Assembly: GCA_046598935.1 (NCBI GenBank)
Contig: JBKJHW010000068.1
Coordinates: 1 to 9,415 of the forward strand
Reading direction: 5' to 3'
DNA length: 9,415 nucleotides
From: SCUN01 sp046598935
GTDB lineage: Bacteria > Acidobacteriota > Vicinamibacteria > Vicinamibacterales > SCN-69-37
Made by a program: the position numbers and the translations under genes. This document shows, piece by piece, positions 1 to 4,989 of this stretch. The notes under the pieces were generated by a model. The model had not been told where the DNA came from and did no database searches. It was given only the letters and a program-made list of their open reading frames with translations. How positions within the stretch are numbered: the first letter of the stretch is position 1; each line of letters opens with the position of its first letter.

Positions 1-217
1 CATCAGCTCGATGACGCCGGCCGAACGCCGGAATCATCAGGTGATCAACGGCAGCCGGCGTAAACGCATCGCGCGCGGCAGCGGCACGAAGGTTGAGGAC
101 GTCAACAAACTCCTCAAACAGTTCGTGGAGATGAAGAAGATGTTGAAGGCCATGGGCAGCATGTCGTCGGGTCGCGGCGGCAAACAGCGGCTCATGCAAA
201 TGTTGAAAGGGAGATAG
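1..217 (+). CDS. ffh: Signal recognition particle protein Ffh (SRP54), C-terminal end; 5' partial
   Basis: The gene enters from the left edge; codons are in frame from position 2, and 71 residues are visible before the TAG at 215-217. They match the end of the Ffh M domain, the methionine-rich helical part that binds 4.5S RNA and the signal peptides of nascent membrane proteins. The RNA-binding signature GSRRKRIARGSGT is present, followed by the conserved VNKLLKQF helix and a Met-rich tail (MKKMLKAMGSM, then LMQMLKGR). The GTPase domain lies outside the window. An internal ATG at 11 is only the methionine of the usual SMTPAER segment, not a start. The gene heads the translation operon and its last codons carry the ribosome binding site of rpsP. 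The identity is firm despite the truncation. Confidence 0.95.
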   Translation, partial: ISSMTPAERRNHQVINGSRRKRIARGSGTKVEDVNKLLKQFVEMKKMLKAMGSMSSGRGGKQRLMQMLKGR

Positions 218-220
218 GCA

Positions 221-517
221 ATGCTCGTAATTCGTATGCGCCGGGCCGGATCGAAGAAGCGCCCGTTTTTCCGTGTCGTGGTGACCGAACATTCGTCGCC
301 GCGTGATGGCCGTTTCGTGGAAGTGGTCGGACACTACAACGCCGTCACCAATCCAGAGACGCTCGTGCTTGATGGCGAACGCGTGAAGTACTGGTTGTCG
401 AAGGGCGCGCAGCCGTCCGACACCGTCCGCACGCTGATCGACCGCAACCCGTCGTCAATCGCGCCGAAGCCTGCCGTCGCTGGCGCCGAAGGCGCCGCGA
501 GCGCAGGCGGGCAGTGA
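221..517 (+). CDS. rpsP: 30S ribosomal protein S16
   Basis: Structural protein of the small ribosomal subunit that binds 16S rRNA and helps assemble the 5' domain. The 98-residue product opens with the canonical S16 start MLVIRMRRAGSKKRPFFR, and continues with RDGRFVEVVGHYN and the YWLSKGAQPSDTV motif, all typical of the family. The C-terminal tail is Ala/Gly-rich and low complexity, as is common beyond the S16 core. The ATG start has a good Shine-Dalgarno, GGGAG at 209-213, lying inside the end of ffh and 7 nt from the start. The stop codon overlaps the GTG of khpA by 4 nt, so the two are probably translationally coupled. Confidence 0.97.
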   Translation: MLVIRMRRAGSKKRPFFRVVVTEHSSPRDGRFVEVVGHYNAVTNPETLVLDGERVKYWLSKGAQPSDTVRTLIDRNPSSIAPKPAVAGAEGAASAGGQ

Positions 518-756
518 GCCGCGCGCGCGACGTCGTCGACGTCATGGCGCGGGCGCTGGCCGCGAAGCCTGTGGGCGTGCAGACGACCGAATACGACCGC
601 AGGGGCCAGACCGTTGTCGAACTCTCCATGGCGCCGGGCGAGCTCGGACGCGTGATCGGCCGCAAGGGCCGCACCGCGTCGGCGATCCGCTCGATCGCCT
701 CGGCCGCCGGCGAGCTCGAAGGTCTGCGCGTCGCCGTCGATTTCCTCGACGAATAG
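514..756 (+). CDS. khpA: KH-domain RNA-binding protein KhpA (YlqC family)
   Basis: Small single-KH-domain RNA-binding protein of 80 residues, the usual KhpA length. The KH signature GRVIGRKGR, with its GxxG loop (GRKG, residues 49-52), is followed by the expected helix TASAIRSIASAA and a short final strand. In other bacteria KhpA pairs with KhpB (Jag/EloR) and affects cell division, elongation and small-RNA binding; that role is family knowledge and is not shown here. It lies between rpsP and rimM, its classic position. The start is GTG at 514, overlapping the rpsP stop as GTGA. Only a weak purine-rich stretch precedes it, so initiation probably depends on coupling to rpsP. Confidence 0.93.
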   Translation: MSRARDVVDVMARALAAKPVGVQTTEYDRRGQTVVELSMAPGELGRVIGRKGRTASAIRSIASAAGELEGLRVAVDFLDE

Positions 757-784
757 TCGGGGAACAGGAAGACGGGCAGGCGTC

Positions 785-1372
785 GTGGCTGACTGGGACG
801 ATATGGTGCTTGTCGGCCGTATCATCCGGCCGCATCACAACCGCGGTCACGTGCTCGTGGCGGCGGAAACCGATTTTCCCGAGACGCGATTCGCGGCAGG
901 GAAGACCGTGTGGTGCCGGCGGCCGGGACGCGACGAGCAGTTGACGGTGATCGAGTGCCGGCTGCACGACGGAAAGCCGATCGTCGGGTTCGAAGGGTTC
1001 GAAAACATCAACGCCGCGGAAACGCTGCGCGGATGCGAGCTGAGAGTGCCTGCGAGCGAGTTGCCGGCGCTTGACGCCGGGCAGTTCTGGCATCACGAGC
1101 TTGTGGGGTGCCAGGTAGTGACGACGGCAGGGGACGCTGTCGGAGATGTGGTCAGGATCGACGATAGTGCGACGGCGTTGTTGGTCGTCGCGCCGGTGCA
1201 CCAGGACACGAGTGCACGCGAGATCCTGATTCCGCTGGTGGCATCGATCTGCAAATCGGTCGATGTCGGAGCGAAGAAGATTGTGGTGGAGCCGGTTCCG
1301 GGGCTGCTCGAAATCAACCGGGTGAGGCCCGTCGGCGCGAAGGACGATAGCGGGATCGGAAGTGGCGAATGA
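785..1372 (+). CDS. rimM: Ribosome maturation factor RimM
   Basis: Assists late maturation of the 30S head by binding ribosomal protein S19 and 16S rRNA. The 195-residue product has the two expected domains. The N-terminal beta-barrel begins at VGRIIRPHHNRG (residues 10-21; the family usually has HGIRG here). The PRC-barrel runs from about residue 98 (FWHHELVG) to PGLLEIN at 172-178. The segment IGFEG in the family appears here as VGFEGFENINAAETLRG, the usual mid-domain motif. GTG at 785 is the longest start; ATG at 803 would also keep the complete fold, and neither has a strong Shine-Dalgarno. A 28-nt gap separates it from khpA, and it overlaps trmD by 4 nt (ATGA). Confidence 0.93.
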   Translation: MADWDDMVLVGRIIRPHHNRGHVLVAAETDFPETRFAAGKTVWCRRPGRDEQLTVIECRLHDGKPIVGFEGFENINAAETLRGCELRVPASELPALDAGQFWHHELVGCQVVTTAGDAVGDVVRIDDSATALLVVAPVHQDTSAREILIPLVASICKSVDVGAKKIVVEPVPGLLEINRVRPVGAKDDSGIGSGE

Positions 1373-2076
1373 TCGTTGATGTCGTCACGATCTTTCCGCA
1401 GATGATCGAGCTGGCGCTGGCCGAGGGAGTGATCGGCCGGGCTCGGGCCAGAGGAATCGTAGACGTGAAGGCGCGCGACTTGCGCGACTACACGAGCGAC
1501 AAGCATCGGGTGGTTGACGATGTGGCGTTTGGCGGCGGACCGGGCATGGTGATGAAGCCCGAGCCGCTGTTCCGGGCAGTCGAGGAGATCGACGCGGAGC
1601 GGGCGGTAAGCGGCGGTAGGCCGGACGGCGCTCGGGCTGTCCTCCTGATGACGCCGCAAGGCCGGCGGTTCTCGCACGCCGAAGCGCTGAGGTTCAGCCG
1701 GATGGAACGGATCATCGTTCTGTGCGGCCGTTATGAAGGGATTGACGAGCGCGTCGCCGAGGCGCTCGTCACCGACGAGATTTCGATCGGCGACTACGTC
1801 TTGACCGGCGGCGAATTACCGGCGCTCGTCGTGATCGACGCGGTGGTGCGTTTGGTGCCCGGTGTGGTGGGCGACGATCAATCGGTCGCGAACGATTCGT
1901 TCGTGGACGGGTTGCTGGATTTTCCGCATTACACGCGGCCGGCCGACTTCCGGGGTTTGAAGGTGCCCGACGTGTTGTTGTCGGGGCATCATGGTGAGAT
2001 CGAAAAGTGGCGCCGGGAGCAACAGCGGCGCCGCACAGAAGAGCGGCGGCCGGATTTATTGCGGCCGAAATCGTAG
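1369..2076 (+). CDS. trmD: tRNA (guanine-37-N1)-methyltransferase TrmD
   Basis: SPOUT-class, knotted homodimeric enzyme that uses S-adenosylmethionine to make m1G37 in tRNAs with G at 36, preventing +1 frameshifting. At 235 residues it has the standard length. It shows FGGGPGMV (54-61), the knot motifs LCGRYEGIDER (118-128) and SIGDYVLTGGE (139-149), and the tail DGLLDFPHYTRP with VLLSGHH. The catalytic base Asp of the NDSF segment is Asp176, matching Asp169 of the gamma-proteobacterial enzyme. The ATG start at 1369 overlaps the rimM stop as ATGA and has GGAAG at 1358-1362, spaced 6 nt. The basic C-terminus (QQRRRTEERR) is common in the family. Confidence 0.97.
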   Translation: MIVDVVTIFPQMIELALAEGVIGRARARGIVDVKARDLRDYTSDKHRVVDDVAFGGGPGMVMKPEPLFRAVEEIDAERAVSGGRPDGARAVLLMTPQGRRFSHAEALRFSRMERIIVLCGRYEGIDERVAEALVTDEISIGDYVLTGGELPALVVIDAVVRLVPGVVGDDQSVANDSFVDGLLDFPHYTRPADFRGLKVPDVLLSGHHGEIEKWRREQQRRRTEERRPDLLRPKS

Positions 2077-2099
2077 GCGCGGAACTTTCAGGTCCGCGC
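2077..2099 (+). promoter_or_regulatory. Small inverted repeat between trmD and rplS (possible mRNA hairpin)
   Basis: Immediately after the trmD stop codon, GCGCGGA (2077-2083) pairs perfectly with TCCGCGC (2093-2099) around a 9-nt loop. The stem is 7 bp and almost all G-C. No T-run follows (the next bases are GCTTTGAAGG), so it does not look like a Rho-independent terminator. It lies 25 nt upstream of the rplS ATG and just before its Shine-Dalgarno. It could stabilise or mark a processed 3' end, or tune L19 translation, but in GC-rich DNA a stem of this size can also arise by chance. Confidence 0.35.
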
Positions 2100-2123
2100 G
2101 CTTTGAAGGGGTAGGAGACAGTC

Positions 2124-2471
2124 ATGAACGCGATGGATGCGATCGAGCAGGGGCAGTTGGTCAAGCGGCCGGAGATGCGGTCGGGCGATACGGTGAAGGT
2201 GCACGTGAAGGTGCGCGAAGGCGAGAAGGAACGCATCCAGGTGTTCGAAGGCACCGTGATCGCCCAGCACCGCGGCGGCTCGCGCGCGACGTTTACCGTC
2301 CGCAAGGTGTCGTTCAGCCAGGGCGTGGAGCGCATCTTCCCGCTGCATTCGCCGACCATCGACAAGATCGAAGTCGTTCGCAGCGCCCAGGTGCGCCGCG
2401 CGAAGCTGTACTTCCTGCGCGAGTTGAAGGGCAAGGCCTCGCGTATGAAGGAACAGAAGCGCACGGTCTAA
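2124..2471 (+). CDS. rplS: 50S ribosomal protein L19
   Basis: Large-subunit protein at the 30S-50S interface. The 115-residue product matches the family end to end: the P-x-(M/F)-x-x-GDTVKVHVKVREGEKERIQ opening region (read in pieces), VFEGTVIAQ, the VRKVS-x-x-x-GVERIFPLHSP segment, and the C-terminal RRAKLYFLR followed by a lysine-rich tail. The ATG at 2124 has a strong Shine-Dalgarno, TAGGAG at 2112-2117, with a 6-nt spacer, the clearest ribosome binding site in the window. It follows trmD after a 47-nt gap that holds a small hairpin, and rnhB starts only 8 nt after its stop. Confidence 0.97.
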   Translation: MNAMDAIEQGQLVKRPEMRSGDTVKVHVKVREGEKERIQVFEGTVIAQHRGGSRATFTVRKVSFSQGVERIFPLHSPTIDKIEVVRSAQVRRAKLYFLRELKGKASRMKEQKRTV

Positions 2472-2479
2472 GACCGGTT

Positions 2480-3109
2480 GTGAGTCCCAAGCCTCGAGCC
2501 ACGCGTTCTCTCGAGCGCGATGCCTGGGCGATGGGGTTCGTCGATATCGCCGGTGTGGATGAAGTCGGGCGCGGCTGTCTGGCCGGGCCCGTGACAGCCG
2601 CCGCCGTCGTGCTGCCGCATCACATCCGGATCGCCGGCATCAAAGACTCAAAAGTCCTCAACGCCGGGGAGCGCGAAGCGCTCTTCGGCGAAATCACGCG
2701 TGTCGCGCTCCGCTGGCACGTGGCGTCGGTCGAGCCGGCGGAAATTGACCGCATCAACATTCACCAGGCATCGCTGCTCGCGATGCGCCACGCGGTTGAA
2801 GCGCTGATCCCGCTGCCGGGGTTCGTGCTCGTGGACGGTTTCCGGATTCCCCACCTGATCATCCCCCAGCGCAACGTCATCGGCGGTGACCGCCGCTCCA
2901 CCGCGATTGCGGCGGCGTCGATCCTGGCCAAAGTCACGCGCGACCGGTTCATGGTCGATGCACACGCCGGCGATCCGCGGTACGGATTCGACCGTCACAA
3001 GGGCTACGCGACGGCGGATCATCTGAAGGCAGTGGCCGAATTCGGGTACTCGCCGTTACATCGCCGTTCGTTCAGGCCGCCGTCGCTGTTTGATACCATC
3101 CTCGACTGA
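2480..3109 (+). CDS. rnhB: Ribonuclease HII
   Basis: Endonuclease that cuts the RNA strand of RNA-DNA hybrids and removes single ribonucleotides misincorporated in DNA. The product from GTG 2480 has 209 residues. The metal-binding residues are all present: Asp27 and Glu28 in GVDEVGRG, Asp119 in VLVDGF and Asp137 in GGDRRS. KDSKVL (55-60), AAASILAKVTRD and YGFDRHKGY are also conserved, as is the closing HRRSF. The GTG start is chosen because the ERDAWAMGF segment before IAGVDEVGRG is a typical RNase HII N-terminus; ATG 2531 would remove it. No good Shine-Dalgarno is seen, and the 8-nt gap after rplS suggests reinitiation. The same frame stays open upstream through rplS, but that part is a shadow. 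Confidence 0.94.
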   Translation: MSPKPRATRSLERDAWAMGFVDIAGVDEVGRGCLAGPVTAAAVVLPHHIRIAGIKDSKVLNAGEREALFGEITRVALRWHVASVEPAEIDRINIHQASLLAMRHAVEALIPLPGFVLVDGFRIPHLIIPQRNVIGGDRRSTAIAAASILAKVTRDRFMVDAHAGDPRYGFDRHKGYATADHLKAVAEFGYSPLHRRSFRPPSLFDTILD

Positions 3110-3371
3110 GGCCGCCATCCGATTCTTCAGCCGTTTGCTTATCGCCGCTTACCTGATTGAAGCCGGCGTGCTCCTCGTGCTCGCGCCGTGGTCGGCGCTG
3201 TGGCACCGCAACTATTTCGCCGCGAACTTTCCGCTGCTCGGTCAGTGGATGCTCAGCCCCTACGTAAAAGGCGCGGTGACGGGCATTGGGCTCATTACCG
3301 CGCTCGCCGGCTTACGAGACCTGGTTTCCGCGTTCATGCTGCGGCAGTCCTCGAATAATCCTCAGCCCTGA
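3090..3371 (+). CDS. Small two-helix membrane protein of unknown function
   Basis: I do not recognise a named family. The product has up to 93 residues, with two clear hydrophobic segments: about residues 15-33 (LLIAAYLIEAGVLLVLAPW) and about 58-80 (around GAVTGIGLITALAGL). A short amphipathic linker between them carries aromatic residues (WHRNYF) and a SPYVKG turn. It resembles small conserved inner-membrane proteins I associate with acidobacterial genomes, but that is recollection and not shown. The start is uncertain: TTG 3090 overlaps the end of rnhB by 20 nt and lacks a Shine-Dalgarno, while TTG 3135 would cut into the first helix. Composition matches the neighbours. It sits between rnhB and a ThiE-like gene in one uninterrupted run. 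Confidence 0.65.
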   Translation: MIPSSTEAAIRFFSRLLIAAYLIEAGVLLVLAPWSALWHRNYFAANFPLLGQWMLSPYVKGAVTGIGLITALAGLRDLVSAFMLRQSSNNPQP

Positions 3372-3375
3372 TCAC

Positions 3376-3918
3376 TTGATCATCCGAATCTCACGCGGGC
3401 TTCGGGTCGGCACGGTTCAAGCGTTCATCGATTCCACCGTTCAAGGGCGCGCTGGCGTGGTGCAGATTCGCGAGCCGGAACTCGGCACCCGCGAACTCTT
3501 GGAACTCTTGAACCTCGTCGTGCCGGAAGCGCACGCGGCGTCTATTCGCGTTGTGGTGAATGACCGGACGGACGTGGCGCTGGTTGCCGGAGCTGACGGT
3601 GTGCACCTGCGAGCCGACGGGCCACCCGTCGCCGCGGTGCGAGAGATCGCCCCCGCCGGCTTCCTGATCGGCCGATCGGCGCATTCCGATGCCGAAATCG
3701 ACCGCGCAGCGGGCGCCGATTACCTGATTTTCGGGACAGTGTTTTCGACGCCGTCGAAACCCGGCGTCGAAGGACAGGGTCTCGGGGCGCTCCGCCGCGC
3801 GGTCGGACGTTTCGATGGCCCGGTCCTCGCAATCGGCGGGGTCACCGCGGCCAGCGCACCGGACGTTCTGGCCACGGGCGCCGCGGGCTACGCTGCGATC
3901 AGGGCCTTTGACCTCTGA
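3376..3918 (+). CDS. ThiE/TenI-family protein (thiamine phosphate synthase-like or thiazole tautomerase-like)
   Basis: A TIM-barrel protein of the thiamine branch. ThiE joins HMP-pyrophosphate to thiazole phosphate; TenI aromatises the thiazole. The 180-residue product keeps QIRE (strand 2), VNDRTDVAL, GADGVHL, GRSAHS, DYLIFGTVF-x-T-x-x-K and AIGG. The Asn-Asp pair of VNDR is ThiE-like (Mg binding). GRSxHS and the K-x-G-x-EGxG loop look like Bacillus TenI, and the ThiE lysine two residues after the Arg (REK) is replaced by Pro (REP). The usual YLVTDR first strand is replaced by LIIRISR. It is shorter than typical family members and ends right after the last strand (AAIRAFDL). TTG 3376 is the likely start, 4 nt after the preceding stop; ATG 3286 would overlap that gene by 86 nt. 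The exact activity is unresolved. Confidence 0.8.
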   Translation: MIIRISRGLRVGTVQAFIDSTVQGRAGVVQIREPELGTRELLELLNLVVPEAHAASIRVVVNDRTDVALVAGADGVHLRADGPPVAAVREIAPAGFLIGRSAHSDAEIDRAAGADYLIFGTVFSTPSKPGVEGQGLGALRRAVGRFDGPVLAIGGVTAASAPDVLATGAAGYAAIRAFDL

Positions 3919-3986
3919 CCTCCGCCCCGGGCCTATTTCCTTTCCCCTTTACCTCTGCCCGCTGCCCTTTGTCCTCTGCCCTTTGC
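3905..3986 (+). repeat. Degenerate 7-nt tandem repeat, consensus CCTYTGM
   Basis: Twelve consecutive units begin at 3905, 3912, 3919, 3926, 3932, 3939, 3946, 3952, 3959, 3966, 3973 and 3980. Ten are 7 nt long and two are 6 nt, which shifts the phase twice. The best-preserved units are CCTTTGA and CCTCTGA at the left and CCTCTGC, CCTTTGT and CCTTTGC at the right; the middle ones have decayed. The first two units encode the end of the ThiE-like protein, and the second supplies its TGA stop. From 3932 to 3986 only 8 of 55 bases are purines, so the strands are strongly asymmetric. The array fills nearly all of the gap before the rodZ-like gene. Confidence 0.8.
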
Positions 3987-3992
3987 TAGAGT
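3987..3992 (+). promoter_or_regulatory. Possible -10 element upstream of the rodZ-like gene
   Basis: TAGAGT fits the TAnnnT core of a -10 box. It directly abuts the heptamer repeat and ends 7 nt before the TTG start at 4000. A transcript starting the usual distance downstream would begin at or next to the start codon, that is, a leaderless or near-leaderless mRNA. No convincing -35 hexamer is found at 16-18 nt spacing, because that region is the pyrimidine-rich repeat. The call rests on position and a loose match only. Confidence 0.3.
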
Positions 3993-3999
3993 AGTTCTC

Positions 4000-4776
4000 T
4001 TGTCGCCCCTGAACGAGTTCGGCCTTCACCTCAAGCAAGCCCGCGAGAACCGCGGCATGTCCCTCCGCCAGATTGCCGGGGCGACCAAGATCTCGACAGT
4101 GGCGCTCGAAGCGCTGGAGCGCGGCGACTTCTCGCGCTTGCCCGGCGGCATCTTCAGCCGCGCGTTCGTGCGCGCGTATGCGATCGAAGTCGGCCTCGAC
4201 CCGGACGAGACGGTGGTGAAATACTCCGAGTTGTCCGAGGCGATCGCCAACGCCTCAATGCGCGCACCGGCGCCGCTCGAGATCAGCGACGATGACCGCG
4301 CGTTTCTCGAACGGCAGCGCCAGGCCGGCGTGTGGCTGCGAGTGATCGCGGCCGTGATTCTCGTCGCCATCGTCGGCGCGGTCGCCTGGTGGATGACGTC
4401 GCGCGCGAAGCAGACGGCCGGGCAGCCAGCCACCGGGGAACCCGCGGCGTCAACGGCATCCGCGCCGCGGCAGGCCGCGCCGCCGCCCGCGGCAGCGCCG
4501 GTGTCTCCGCAATCAAACGCGATCGTGATCAGTCTTCATGCCGACGAAACATCATGGGTGCAGATCATTGCGGACGGGCGGGCCGTCCTGTCGCGCAATC
4601 TTGCGGCCGGCGAGAGCACGACGATTCTGGCGGACAAGGATGTTGCGGTGCAGTTCGGCAATGCCGGCGCCATTTCATGGACGCTCAACGGCCGCGCAGG
4701 CAAACCACTCGGCGCGCTCGGCGAAGTGAAACGCGCGACGATTACTCCCGAAACGATCGCGCAGTACCTTCGCTGA
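4000..4776 (+). CDS. rodZ: RodZ-like cell-shape protein (HTH domain, one membrane helix, DUF4115-type domain)
   Basis: RodZ-type proteins link the cytoplasmic actin MreB to the wall-elongation machinery. The 258-residue architecture is complete. An Xre/HTH_25 helix-turn-helix spans about residues 5-75 (LKQARENRGMSLRQIA, then LEALERGDF-x-x-LPGGIFSRAFVRAYA, the RodZ hallmark). One membrane helix spans about 111-131 (VWLRVIAAVILVAIVGAVAWW), then a Pro/Ala linker (about 140-172). A beta-rich periplasmic domain spans about 173-255 with SWVQI-x-x-DG, GNAG and the LG-x-x-GEV ending of DUF4115. The start is TTG 4000, since no other start codon precedes the HTH domain and its first helix would be lost from later ATGs. 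It lacks a Shine-Dalgarno. It is the last + strand gene before a convergent pair, with no visible terminator between. Confidence 0.85.
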   Translation: MSPLNEFGLHLKQARENRGMSLRQIAGATKISTVALEALERGDFSRLPGGIFSRAFVRAYAIEVGLDPDETVVKYSELSEAIANASMRAPAPLEISDDDRAFLERQRQAGVWLRVIAAVILVAIVGAVAWWMTSRAKQTAGQPATGEPAASTASAPRQAAPPPAAAPVSPQSNAIVISLHADETSWVQIIADGRAVLSRNLAAGESTTILADKDVAVQFGNAGAISWTLNGRAGKPLGALGEVKRATITPETIAQYLR

Positions 4777-4794
4777 ACGGCAATCGCTTCACAC

Positions 4795-4989
4795 CTATCG
4801 CGTGTTGCTCCACTCCGAGCGCATTTGCGCCAGGCCCTCCATGTACACGGCGGCCTTGGATCGCTCCTCGTCGGTCTTCATCGTTTTCAGCAACTCGATC
4901 GCGCGCGTCATGTCTTTCTTCACGGTCGCTTTCGTGGTGTTGAAGTACATCTGGCGAATCTCATCAAGAGGGGAAAGTGCGGGAGTCAT
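4795..4989 (-). CDS. Small helical protein of unknown function, coupled to the GHMP kinase
   Basis: A 64-residue product, predicted largely alpha-helical, rich in Met, Lys and Glu, with no membrane segment or signal peptide and no cysteine. It holds a patterned core (DEIRQMYF, then TVKKDMTRAIELL, then AAVYMEGLAQMRSEW) that looks constrained rather than random. I do not recognise a named family. It is likely real: its ATG (4987-4989) overlaps the kinase stop as ATGA, the standard coupling arrangement, and it fills the space up to the convergent rodZ-like gene. Function is unknown. The arrangement suggests co-expression with the kinase, but whether the two proteins interact cannot be told from sequence. 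Confidence 0.7.
   Translation of the reverse strand: MTPALSPLDEIRQMYFNTTKATVKKDMTRAIELLKTMKTDEERSKAAVYMEGLAQMRSEWSNTR

Noticed and set aside
2077..2107. Rho-independent terminator after trmD
   Set aside because: The stem is followed by GCTTTGAAGG, with no T-run, and the operon continues into rplS.
1991..2479. Long open + frame running from inside trmD across rplS into rnhB, apparently one 372-residue protein
   Set aside because: The part before 2480 is out of frame with trmD and rplS, both unmistakable, and is Arg/Gly-rich shadow sequence; only the rnhB part matches a family.
3286..3375. ATG 3286 as the start of the ThiE-like gene
   Set aside because: It would overlap the membrane-protein gene by 86 nt and add a Cys/Pro/Ser-rich stretch with no family match; TTG 3376 sits at the first barrel strand.
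3964..3973. -35 box for the rodZ-like gene (TTTGTC at 3968)
   Set aside because: Only 13 nt separate it from TAGAGT, too short for a sigma70-type promoter, and it is part of the heptamer repeat.
3905..3986. CRISPR array
   Set aside because: The units are 7 nt and contiguous, without spacers of regular length; this is a simple tandem repeat.
4332..4943. 203-residue + strand frame overlapping the rodZ-like gene and the 64-residue gene
   Set aside because: It is Arg-rich and shifted against a clear RodZ-like protein; no domain is seen.
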